5,322 nt of DNA from Dehalococcoidia bacterium (GCA_016783225.1 JADHWZ010000146.1:1-5322); one strand, 5' to 3'; numbered from the stretch's first letter, positions 1 through 4,920 are shown. The notes: a model not told the origin generated them from the letters alone. Translations and numbers: made by a program.

Positions 1-44
1 GTCTGCAAAACCCCTATTCAGCGGTTCGAGTCCGCTCGCCGCCT
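1..44 (+). tRNA. tRNA-Cys (GCA), 3' part
   Basis: This is the 3' portion of a cysteine tRNA cut by the window edge. The anticodon loop CTGCAAA (3-9) gives anticodon GCA at 5-7. The T arm pairs AGCGG (20-24) with CCGCT (32-36) around the loop TTCGAGT. The 3' acceptor strand CGCCGCC (37-43) is followed by T44 as discriminator base; U73 is the known cysteine identity base, which supports the assignment. The terminal CCA is not encoded (TCAA follows). The 5' acceptor, D arm and 5' anticodon stem lie outside the window. It lies 10 nt before a tRNA-Leu on the same strand, so the two are probably cotranscribed. Confidence 0.93.
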
Positions 45-54
45 CAAGTGCTTT

Positions 55-137
55 GCCGAGGTGGCGGAACGGTAGACGCGGCGGACTTAAAATCCGCTCT
101 CCGCAAGGAGGTGTGGGTTCGAGTCCCTCCCTCGGCA
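55..137 (+). tRNA. tRNA-Leu (UAA)
   Basis: This is a complete class II tRNA. The acceptor stem pairs GCCGAGG (55-61) with CCTCGGC (130-136), with A137 as discriminator, as expected for leucine. The anticodon stem GCGGA/TCCGC (81-85/93-97) encloses CTTAAAA, giving anticodon TAA at 88-90, which reads UUA and by wobble UUG. The long variable arm CTCC-GCAA-GGAG (99-110) is the hallmark of Leu/Ser/Tyr tRNAs. The T stem GTGGG/CCCTC (113-117/125-129) has one T-T mismatch (114 against 128). CCA is not encoded. It probably forms a small operon with the tRNA-Cys just upstream. Confidence 0.95.
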
Positions 138-411
138 CAAAGGTTGTTTCTCTCGTCACACACCCGCAGCAAAAGGCCCGGCCTTCCTACAATCCGGACA
201 CCTTGGGAGGGCTACTCAGCCTAGCCTGTGTCGTGGACGACTTGGACGTTCAGTGTGACATGAGGCTGTGGGGAGCGCAGACCTTGGACATCGCGTTGTA
301 GCGCGCGGCGTGAGTGGAGTCTCAAGATCGTCTGTGGCCTTGTCCTGAATCGTGGCGCTGTGTCCACAGCTGACCGCGAATCCAGGCGCTCAGATCACAT
401 GCAAGTGCGTC
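138..411. other. Intergenic stretch without a recognisable gene
   Basis: This 274-bp gap separates the tRNA pair (+) from the 3' end of the lipoprotein frame (-). I see no tRNA-like arm, no ORF with a start signal and no convincing Rho-independent terminator. Two small dyads are present: AAGGC-ccg-GCCTT at 173-185, which lacks a following T tract, and GCTGTG-tc-CACAGC at 357-370. An open frame that begins inside tRNA-Leu and crosses part of the gap is a chance frame. Confidence 0.5.
357..370. repeat. Small inverted repeat
   Basis: GCTGTG (357-362) and CACAGC (365-370) are perfect inverted copies around TC. The dyad lies in the gap between the tRNA operon and the end of the lipoprotein frame. 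It could bind a dimeric regulator or be chance; nothing nearby decides this. Confidence 0.25.
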
Positions 412-1113
412 TTAGTCTGCGGCAGCGACGGGTGAGACGAGATGTTGACATCTTAGCTTGACTGCCAGTCGTTCAGCTTGTTCTAGGCTGGATGTCACCT
501 GGTCGAATAGGCCGACGTACTGCGCGTACGTGCCCCGAAACCTGTCGAGATATGTGCCCTGTATCGATGTAGTTGACACGCTCAAGCTGTGTTCTATGTC
601 GGCGAATTGTCTTTCTGTATCCGACTTGAGTTCTGCAACTTCACGCTCGGCTGCTGCCAATTCCGACCCAAGCTGCCGGCATAGCGCTCGCCACTGGCCT
701 GTCGTCAGCTTTGTCGTATCCTGCGTAGTTGTTTTCGGTTCTAGGAGAGGTCTCTCTAACCAGATCTCTACCGCCAAAGCATTGCATTTGTCACATTGCA
801 TCAACAACGGCTCTATTGCCTCAGCGGATGGCAGCACTTCTGACATCAGAGCGGAACTCTCGGTACCGTATTCGGCTGGTGATTCCCAGGTAAAACCATC
901 AAACGGATGCCAATCGAAATTTTCAAGCCCCAGGGCAACGGTGTACGCCCGTTCTACGTAACCTTGCATGGCATAGTAAGTCTCAGAGAACTCAAGCTCC
1001 TCAATTGTCCTCAGTTCCTCCGCCGCCTTGGAGGGCTCTTGCTCTGATTGTCCTTGTGGCTGGCCGCAACCCGCGGCTGGGCTAGTGCCCACACCAGCCA
1101 GCTCCTTCTCCAC
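412..1113 (-). CDS. Hypothetical protein, distal part of the split lipoprotein frame
   Basis: This 233-codon ORF opens with GTG at 1113, the first usual start after the in-frame TGA, but the frame is open upstream to 1263 and that GTG has no Shine-Dalgarno site, so it is probably an internal valine codon. No family is recognised. Visible features, numbered from GTG: a Gln/Glu/Ser-rich linker (about 10-35), an aromatic-rich stretch (46-82, with YYAMQGY and FDWHPFDGFTW), a CxxC pair (CDKC, 107-110), and two charged, heptad-like helical stretches (about 141-176 and 203-222) that could form coiled coils. It ends with TAA. If the whole frame is translated it would be the surface-exposed part of a lipoprotein. 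Composition resembles neighbouring genes, with no sign of transfer. Confidence 0.45.
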   Translation of the reverse strand: MEKELAGVGTSPAAGCGQPQGQSEQEPSKAAEELRTIEELEFSETYYAMQGYVERAYTVALGLENFDWHPFDGFTWESPAEYGTESSALMSEVLPSAEAIEPLLMQCDKCNALAVEIWLERPLLEPKTTTQDTTKLTTGQWRALCRQLGSELAAAEREVAELKSDTERQFADIEHSLSVSTTSIQGTYLDRFRGTYAQYVGLFDQVTSSLEQAERLAVKLRCQHLVSPVAAAD

Positions 1114-1263
1114 TAATCTGCCACTACGCTCATAGAAATACCACCATCCATCATATTCCGGGTTTATCGGGCAGATCTTGGCAACGCTCCATATACCGTC
1201 ACCGAGATAAGTGGCGGCGAAGACTGGTTCAGCCTCCCCATACTGGGGAGGAGGAGGGGGGCC

Positions 1264-1422
1264 TCAGCCGCCTTTCCTCTCGACGGGCGCCGGACAATCA
1301 GGACTGAGGCTCTTGGCGTCGGCTACTATGCTGTTAGACGCGTACCGAGGTACGTCATTGCAGGCCCCGAACAACAGGGGGCAGACCAGCAAGGCTAGCA
1401 GACATGTACGTTTCATAAACAT
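1264..1422 (-). CDS. Lipoprotein signal-peptide fragment (N-terminal part)
   Basis: This open piece precedes the in-frame TGA. From ATG 1416 it reads MKR (basic n-region), a hydrophobic core of about 13 residues (LLALLVCPLLF) and FGAC, where Cys19 would be the lipidated residue. The -3 position is Phe rather than the usual Leu, so the lipobox is slightly relaxed. A further 31 polar residues follow before TGA. Starts at 1422 (MFMKR) or 1416 (MKR) fit a signal peptide best; a start at 1446 would put ten extra polar residues in front. No strong ribosome-binding site favours any of the three. At about 50 residues the fragment is too short to be a normal lipoprotein, and it continues in the same frame into the distal ORF. 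Confidence 0.5.
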   Translation of the reverse strand: MFMKRTCLLALLVCPLLFGACNDVPRYASNSIVADAKSLSPDCPAPVERKGG

Positions 1423-1583
1423 ATACCCGTAGTTTTCTACACTCATCCGCGATGATCTTCCCTTCTGTCCCGCTTGTACCCACAGCCGGGCCGAAATGGA
1501 ATGGCTATTCCGGTCTGTTCGATCAAGTCTCGCTCACGTTCCCAAAGGCTGCGCTAGGGTACAATAAACAACCAAGGCCGGAT

Positions 1584-1832
1584 CTACTGTTCGAAGTAGG
1601 CGTCGCCTACTTTGGGTTGTCCCCTGCGTTGCCGCCACGTTTCCGTATACACTTTCTCGCGGTCGGCGGTATGCTCCCTTACTGTTTCAGGAATGCCGGC
1701 CGCCTTGTCCCTTAGCAGCTCCCTGGTCTCCTTCCCAGGTCGAGGCGCAAGAAGAAGTGCCACCGCTAGACCAACAGCCGCACCCAGGGTAAAGCCGATA
1801 GCGAATCCGGACACTGAGCCTTTGTCACCCAT
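1584..1832 (-). CDS. YtxH-family small membrane protein
   Basis: This 82-residue protein has one hydrophobic, Gly/Ala-rich segment (about residues 7-29) followed by LLAPRPGKETRELLRDKA (27-44). A glycine-rich membrane helix then an APxxGKETR signature and an amphipathic charged tail is the typical YtxH pattern. Members are membrane-anchored and often stress-linked, but no biochemical role is settled. The start at 1832 is chosen because GGGAGGAG (1846-1839) lies 6 nt upstream and a promoter -10 box sits at 1858-1853; the more upstream ATG at 1883 would precede that promoter. The gene stands alone between tktC and the lipoprotein frame. The tail after about residue 45 is variable and ends VGDAYFEQ. 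Confidence 0.8.
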   Translation of the reverse strand: MGDKGSVSGFAIGFTLGAAVGLAVALLLAPRPGKETRELLRDKAAGIPETVREHTADREKVYTETWRQRRGQPKVGDAYFEQ

Positions 1833-1838
1833 GCCTGT

Positions 1839-1858
1839 CTCCTCCCTATAACATTGTA
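1839..1858 (-). promoter_or_regulatory. Extended -10 promoter and RBS of the ytxH-like gene
   Basis: The minus strand reads TGG followed by TACAAT (1858-1853), an extended -10 element with five of six consensus bases. A weak -35 candidate, TTGCAT, lies 19 nt further upstream. Transcription would begin near 1846, leaving a leader of about 14 nt that is mostly the GGGAGGAG ribosome-binding site (1846-1839). This arrangement fixes the start codon at 1832. Confidence 0.5.
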
Positions 1859-1956
1859 CCAGATAGAGAGGGGGAGTATGCAAAAAACCAGGATGCGATT
1901 CTATGGATAGCCCTGCTCTGGCGAGTTATGCAGACAGAAGCTGCCTCACAGGATTG

Positions 1957-2922
1957 CTAAGGCGAATTGCCTATGCCTGATTTCTTCGCAAGGGTTCCTA
2001 TTACTGCCTGCTCAATTGCTTCTGAGGTCAACCCGTATCTCTGGAGCAGTTCTTCAGGCTTGCCTGATTTGGCGTAGGTGTCGTTGATGCCGACGAAGCT
2101 CATTGGGACCGGCTTCTCGCGACTTACTACCTGGGCCACTCGGCTGCCCAAGCCACCATGCAGTAGGTGTTCTTCCGCGACTACGATGGCCCCTGTCTGT
2201 GAAGCTGCTTGGAGGATAGCCTCTTCATCCAAAGGCTTCAAGGTGGGCATGTTGATCACCCGACAGTCTATACCCTGCGGCGTCAATCTCTTAGCTGCTT
2301 CCAGCGCCTTGGCTACCATTATGCCGGTGGCAACAACGGTGGCGTCTTTGCCGGGTCTTAAGGTCACCGCCTTGCCCAGCTTGAAGCGGTAGCCTTCAGT
2401 GCAGACGGCGGGAGTCTTGGGGCGGCCGAGCCTGATGTAGAAAGGCCCTTCCGTACGTGCGGCGGCTCTTACAGCTTCAACGGTCTCGATGGCATCGGCA
2501 GGAACGATGACGGTGAAACCAGGCAGTGAGCAATACAGTGCCAGGTCTTCGATAGAATGATGGGAGGAGCCGTCTTCGCCAACACTGATGCCGGCGTGGG
2601 TGGCCGCAACCTTGACATTCAATCTTGGCTGGGAAAGGCACATTCTCACCTGGTCAAAGCAGCGGCAGGCGGCAAAGACGGCGAAAGTGCTGATGAAGAC
2701 TGTCTTCCCTGACGCCGCCAGCCCAGCGGCAATGCCTATCATGTTCTGCTCCGCTAAGCCGCATTGGAAGAAGCGTTGCGGGAACTCCTGAGCAAAGAAC
2801 TTGGTCATTGTTGACCGTGACAGGTCAGCGTCGAGGACTACAATGTTTTGGTCTTCCCTACCCAGTTCTACTATGGCTTTGCCGTAGGCTTCCCTGGTGG
2901 ACATCTCCTCAGAAACAGTCAT
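1957..2922 (-). CDS. Transketolase, C-terminal subunit
   Basis: This 321-residue protein carries the pyrimidine-binding and C-terminal domains of a split transketolase. It pairs with the N-terminal subunit to form the thiamine-diphosphate enzyme that moves two-carbon units between sugar phosphates. GLAEQN (55-60) holds E58, the expected catalytic Glu that activates the cofactor's aminopyrimidine ring. ATHAGISVGEDGSSHH (107-122) matches the transketolase THxxxxxGEDGxxH region, so H109, D117 and H121 probably line the substrate channel. Residues from about 185 to 310 form the transketolase C-terminal domain (VVATGIMV, then AEEHLLHGGLGS at 249-260). Its ATG overlaps the TGA of the upstream subunit gene (ATGA), with AAGGAG 5 nt before it, indicating translational coupling. 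The length is normal for the split form. Related split enzymes acting on other sugars exist, so the exact substrate is inferred. Confidence 0.93.
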   Translation of the reverse strand: MTVSEEMSTREAYGKAIVELGREDQNIVVLDADLSRSTMTKFFAQEFPQRFFQCGLAEQNMIGIAAGLAASGKTVFISTFAVFAACRCFDQVRMCLSQPRLNVKVAATHAGISVGEDGSSHHSIEDLALYCSLPGFTVIVPADAIETVEAVRAAARTEGPFYIRLGRPKTPAVCTEGYRFKLGKAVTLRPGKDATVVATGIMVAKALEAAKRLTPQGIDCRVINMPTLKPLDEEAILQAASQTGAIVVAEEHLLHGGLGSRVAQVVSREKPVPMSFVGINDTYAKSGKPEELLQRYGLTSEAIEQAVIGTLAKKSGIGNSP

Positions 2923-3797
2923 TCCAGCTCCTTCAAGGCTGTTTCAGCTTCCTGCGCGGTGGGTGCCTTGCCGTGGAAGTCTACATTGTCTTCCATGAAG
3001 CTAACCCCTTTGCCCTTGATGGTATGGGCGATGATGACGGTGGGTTTTGCCTTTGTTTCTCTGGCTTCTTCTGCGGCTCGTATAATCTGGTTGATGTCGT
3101 GTCCATCTATCTCGAGGACATGCCAGTTGAAGCTGCGCCATTTGTCCGCCAATGGTTCGAGGTTCATGATGTCACATATCCGGCCGTCAAGCTGTAGCTC
3201 GTTATGGTCGACAATGGCCGTCAGGTTGTCTATTTTGTAGTGAGGGGCAGACATTGCCGCTTCCCAGACTTGCCCCTCGTCGCACTCGCCATCGCCGAGA
3301 AGCACGTATACTCGATAATCGCGAGCATCTAGTCTGCCGGCCAGGGCAACGCCAATGCCGAATGATAGACCTTGCCCCAGCGAGCCTGCTGACATCTCTA
3401 CGCCCGGGGTAAGAGTTCTATCAGTGTGTCCTTGAAGGCGGCTGTCCAGCTTTCTCAGGGTGGAGAGCTCTTCTAGCGGGAAATAACCGCATTCAGCTAA
3501 GGCGGCGTAGAGCACTGGGGCGGCATGTCCTTTGCTCAGGATGAATCGGTCACGGTCGGTCCACTCCGGGTTCTTGGGGTCGTGCCGCATGATTTTGAAG
3601 TACAGCGCGGTGACAATATCAGCGGCAGAAAGAGAACCGCCAGGGTGACCGCTGCCAGCCGCGGCTGTCATAGTAATGACGTGGCGGCGTAGCTGCTTGG
3701 CCGTCCGTTCCAGTTCCGGTACCGACAAATCGAACCTATCCGGCGCTGGTGGGATGGGCTGGGAGTTACCTGCGCCTTTTACTTCGCTGGCAGACAT
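2919..3797 (-). CDS. Transketolase, N-terminal (TPP-binding) subunit
   Basis: From ATG 3797 this is a 292-residue protein, the diphosphate-binding half of a two-subunit transketolase. Visible motifs: AGSGHPGGSLSAAD (47-60, with the conserved H51), SKGHA (88-92, H91), QGHTD (122-126, H124), and the thiamine-diphosphate motif GDG (168-170) through DHN (197-199), which binds Mg2+ and the cofactor's diphosphate. FHG (274-276) matches the late active-site His. It is cytosolic and belongs to the non-oxidative pentose phosphate pathway. The frame is open up to an ATG at 3911, but a promoter -10 box at 3831-3826 lies downstream of that, so 3911 is rejected. ATG 3797 has no clear Shine-Dalgarno; a TTG at 3728 would give 269 residues, starting nearer to where I expect family members to begin. 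Its stop overlaps the C-terminal subunit's start. Confidence 0.92.
   Translation of the reverse strand: MSASEVKGAGNSQPIPPAPDRFDLSVPELERTAKQLRRHVITMTAAAGSGHPGGSLSAADIVTALYFKIMRHDPKNPEWTDRDRFILSKGHAAPVLYAALAECGYFPLEELSTLRKLDSRLQGHTDRTLTPGVEMSAGSLGQGLSFGIGVALAGRLDARDYRVYVLLGDGECDEGQVWEAAMSAPHYKIDNLTAIVDHNELQLDGRICDIMNLEPLADKWRSFNWHVLEIDGHDINQIIRAAEEARETKAKPTVIIAHTIKGKGVSFMEDNVDFHGKAPTAQEAETALKELE
2920..2933 (-). promoter_or_regulatory. Coupled RBS and ATGA overlap between the transketolase genes
   Basis: AAGGAG lies 5 nt upstream of the ATG at 2922, within the last codons of the N-terminal subunit gene. The stop TGA (2921-2919) shares bases with that ATG. This arrangement suggests ribosomes finishing the first subunit begin the second, keeping the two at equal amounts. 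Confidence 0.75.
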
Positions 3798-3825
3798 GGT
3801 TATTGATGGCGGTGGATGGCTTGTA

Positions 3826-3854
3826 ATTATAGGCCAGTTGGCCGGCCATGTCCA
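3826..3854 (-). promoter_or_regulatory. Sigma70-type promoter of the transketolase operon
   Basis: On the minus strand, TGGACA (3854-3849, five of six consensus bases) is followed by a 17-nt spacer and a perfect TATAAT (3831-3826). Transcription would begin near 3819, about 22 nt before the ATG at 3797. The spacer contains two overlapping dyads: the 10-bp palindrome TGGCCGGCCA (3839-3848) and GGCCA-gt-TGGCC (3832-3843). A bound protein there would block RNA polymerase, so repression is possible, though unproven. Confidence 0.7.
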
Positions 3855-3923
3855 TATCTGGGTTCGGTTGAGAATATCAAGTCTGTCAATCATAATGCTC
3901 AACGTGATCATAGATTTCCATAC

Positions 3924-4223
3924 TCATGTGGTACCCCCAGGCAAGGACCTGCCACCCTCGGGGGCGAAGTAAAGCATCGCGAGATGATGGCAGGTCAGGA
4001 ATCGGTATCCCTTGAAGGATAGCGCATGCAGGGCGTCCAGTTCATTCGTGGTAAGTGTAAATGGCTTTGCGGAGGTTGCGTCAGACATAGAGAGAGTGAG
4101 TAACGTGGTGTCCTCAACCGTGACAGTTGCCTCTGCCGGCGCGCTGTCACGAAAGCGCCAACGTGGCAGACCACTAGAGCTCGGAGCGACATGCCTTTTG
4201 CTTGGAGTGCTCCCTGGGGACAC
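3924..4223 (-). CDS. Doubtful small ORF upstream of the transketolase operon
   Basis: This open frame would give 99 residues from GTG 4223, or 54 from an internal ATG at 4088. I recognise no family. The C-terminal half (FTLTTNELDALHALSFKGY) looks protein-like, while the first 40 residues are basic and low-complexity and could be non-coding. Neither start has a good Shine-Dalgarno site. A perfect -35 (TTGACA, 4258-4253) and a possible -10 (TATTAA, 4233-4228) lie just upstream, but the 19-nt spacing is long and would put transcription at the GTG itself. A frame on the same strand at 3995-4258 competes with it. It could be a real small gene, a decayed gene or chance. Confidence 0.3.
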   Translation of the reverse strand: MSPGSTPSKRHVAPSSSGLPRWRFRDSAPAEATVTVEDTTLLTLSMSDATSAKPFTLTTNELDALHALSFKGYRFLTCHHLAMLYFAPEGGRSLPGGTT

Positions 4224-4227
4224 ATCT

Positions 4228-4258
4228 TTAATAGGACACGAATTTCAGTTTCTGTCAA
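4228..4258 (-). promoter_or_regulatory. Possible promoter upstream of the doubtful small ORF
   Basis: A perfect TTGACA (4258-4253) is followed after 19 nt by TATTAA (4233-4228) on the minus strand. The spacing is 2 nt above optimum. It overlaps the end of the hicA remnant and could serve the small ORF at 3924-4223 or be chance. Confidence 0.3.
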
Positions 4259-4356
4259 GGGTGTCTAGGGGCTAGTCGGTGCAAAAATGAGGCCGTAGTT
4301 CCGTTTCCGAAGGGGCGCATGATGTCTGCCACTTCGGGTCCAGAGAGGCGCTTCAA
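4255..4356 (-). pseudogene. hicA toxin remnant (N-terminal stub)
   Basis: One base after the hicB stop, a TTG-initiated frame reads KRLSGPEVADIMRPFG, closely matching the start of HicA mRNA-interferase toxins (LSGxEVxxIL followed by xxxGF). After this roughly 17-residue block the sequence reads NGTTASFLHRLAPRHP and stops at TGA (4257-4255). The strand, the catalytic His in the GSH motif and the rest of the dsRBD-like fold are missing in every frame I followed. With 33 codons against about 60-80 for a normal HicA, it cannot be an active toxin. Its position fits a former hicB-hicA operon. The match rests on a short segment recognised by eye. Confidence 0.55.
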
Positions 4357-4357
4357 T

Positions 4358-4585
4358 CTAGCCGACAACTGTGGGGTCTAGTTCAAGTGTCACTAGAAGC
4401 GAAGGACTGGGGCTAAGGTCAAGATATGCCAGATCCTCATCATCAATATGCGGGGCAACAGCCTCTTGGAGATTGGTCAGGGTCTCATCCAGAGTTTTAC
4501 CTTGGGTTACTACTGCTATCTCCAGACACTCGGCGACATAGTAATTTTCGCCCTTGTGCACAAATGCTTTAATAGAATGGCGCAT
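4358..4585 (-). CDS. HicB-family antitoxin (short form)
   Basis: This 75-residue protein resembles the short HicB antitoxins, which fold as a partial RNase H-like domain and bind and block the HicA mRNA interferase. Strand-like RHSIKAFVHKG (2-12) is followed by YYVAECLEIAVVTQGKTLDETLTNLQEAV (15-43), the family's core pattern (V-A-x-C-x-E, then T-x-G-x-T-x-x-E-A-x-x-N). A Leu/Asp-rich tail ends LVTLELD. No C-terminal HTH or ribbon-helix-helix is present, so direct operator binding would have to use the core. The start at 4585 has AGGAGG 5 nt upstream, and the -10 box at 4608-4603 excludes the ATG at 4618. Only a hicA stub follows, so it is probably an orphan antitoxin; it might still act on another HicA in the genome. 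Confidence 0.8.
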   Translation of the reverse strand: MRHSIKAFVHKGENYYVAECLEIAVVTQGKTLDETLTNLQEAVAPHIDDEDLAYLDLSPSPSLLVTLELDPTVVG

Positions 4586-4590
4586 TGGAA

Positions 4591-4631
4591 CCTCCTCTCG
4601 CAATTGTATCCCATACACGCTAATTGCTCAA
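4591..4631 (-). promoter_or_regulatory. hicB promoter and ribosome-binding site
   Basis: On the minus strand, TTGAGC (4631-4626) is separated by 17 nt from TACAAT (4608-4603), four and five of six consensus bases. Transcription would start about 10 nt before AGGAGG (4596-4591), which lies 5 nt before the ATG at 4585. The short leader fixes the hicB start. Confidence 0.6.
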
Positions 4632-4649
4632 ATCCTGATACCTCAAAGG

Positions 4650-4678
4650 TTGCCTTATGATTGGTGATAGTGTATCAT
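4650..4678 (+). promoter_or_regulatory. vapBC promoter
   Basis: TTGCCT (4650-4655) and TATCAT (4673-4678) are 17 nt apart, four and five of six sigma70 consensus bases. Transcription would start near 4685, about 30 nt before vapB. The hicB -35 box ends 18 bp away on the other strand, so the two divergent promoters do not overlap but are close enough to influence each other. Confidence 0.55.
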
Positions 4679-4694
4679 GTTTACGCCCTGTAAA
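4665..4694. promoter_or_regulatory. Two dyads, candidate VapB operator
   Basis: TGATA-gtg-TATCA (4665-4677) is a perfect 5-bp inverted repeat covering most of the -10 box. It is followed at once by TTTAC-gccct-GTAAA (4680-4694), which covers the expected transcription start. VapB antitoxins with ribbon-helix-helix domains usually repress their own operon by binding such dyads, and this location would block polymerase. Which dyad is used, if either, is inference. Confidence 0.4.
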
Positions 4695-4705
4695 TACATA
4701 CTAGC

Positions 4706-4711
4706 GAGGTG
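4706..4711 (+). promoter_or_regulatory. vapB ribosome-binding site
   Basis: GAGGTG lies 5 nt upstream of the ATG at 4717 and pairs well with the 16S rRNA 3' end, supporting that start for vapB. Confidence 0.65.
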
Positions 4712-4716
4712 CATCG

Positions 4717-4920
4717 ATGCGGCGAACTATAGTCATCGACGACGAACTCTTGGAAGAAGCACGAGGGGTGCTCGGTACCCGAGGCATTCGCGCCACGGTT
4801 GAAGCGGGCCTGCGTGAGGCCGTCCGGCGGCGGCGACTGGAGGAACTACGGCGCTCCCTGGGGAAGCTTGATATGGATTTGACCCGTGAGGAGCTGGCAA
4901 GGTTGCGAGATGAAGGATAG
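4717..4920 (+). CDS. vapB: VapB-family antitoxin
   Basis: This 67-residue protein is the antitoxin of a type II VapBC pair. RRTIVIDDELLEEARGVLG (2-20) gives the beta strand and first helix of a ribbon-helix-helix DNA-binding domain, and the next helix follows IRATVEAGLREAV (24-36), typical of VapB proteins that dimerise on DNA. From about residue 37 the chain is rich in Arg, Glu and Leu; this tail would wrap the VapC toxin and block its active site. A good ribosome-binding site precedes the ATG. It overlaps vapC by 11 nt, so the toxin is made after the antitoxin and the two are coupled. It probably represses its own promoter through dyads at 4665-4694. Confidence 0.88.
   Translation: MRRTIVIDDELLEEARGVLGTRGIRATVEAGLREAVRRRRLEELRRSLGKLDMDLTREELARLRDEG

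Larger units (their letters stand above)
412..1422 (-). pseudogene. Lipoprotein gene interrupted by one in-frame TGA
   Basis: Read as one frame, this encodes an exported lipoprotein of about 334-336 residues, with TGA at 1266-1264 as the only internal stop. The frame is identical on both sides of that codon, and the 50 codons from 1263 to 1114 are open and protein-like (GEAEPVFAATYLGDGIW, then PINPEYDGWWYFYERSGRL), leading straight into the distal ORF. The N-terminus has a lipoprotein signal peptide ending in a Cys at residue 19 (counting from ATG 1416). Right after the TGA come five prolines. No Shine-Dalgarno site precedes any downstream start, so separate translation of the distal part is unlikely. 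The likeliest reading is a nonsense mutation (for example GGA to TGA) or a sequencing error; recoding is a minor alternative. I recognise no family, so the role is unknown. Confidence 0.65.

Noticed and set aside
173..185. AAGGC-ccg-GCCTT hairpin after tRNA-Leu
   Set aside because: The stem is 5 bp and no T tract follows, so termination is not supported.
458..961. Long forward-strand open frame of 167 codons
   Set aside because: It lies opposite the lipoprotein frame, is Ser/Cys/Arg-rich, and has no ribosome-binding site; it is a shadow of the minus-strand coding sequence.
412..1446. Genome-wide reassignment of TGA to a sense codon
   Set aside because: TGA ends the transketolase N-subunit exactly at the expected family end and overlaps the next gene's start, so it works as a stop here.
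1882..1921. Possible Rho-independent terminator after the transketolase C-subunit (T6 on the minus strand at 1887-1882)
   Set aside because: Only 4-bp stems (CAGG/CCTG or CCAG/CTGG) with long loops precede the T run, too weak to call a terminator.
2808..3240. Forward-strand open frames across the transketolase genes
   Set aside because: They lie opposite strongly conserved transketolase sequence and match no motif.
3861..3911. Upstream ATG 3911 as the transketolase N-subunit start, with a perfect TTGACA at about 3893
   Set aside because: The TTGACA has no -10 at proper spacing, while a near-perfect promoter lies at 3854-3826, downstream of ATG 3911; the extra 38 residues do not resemble the family.
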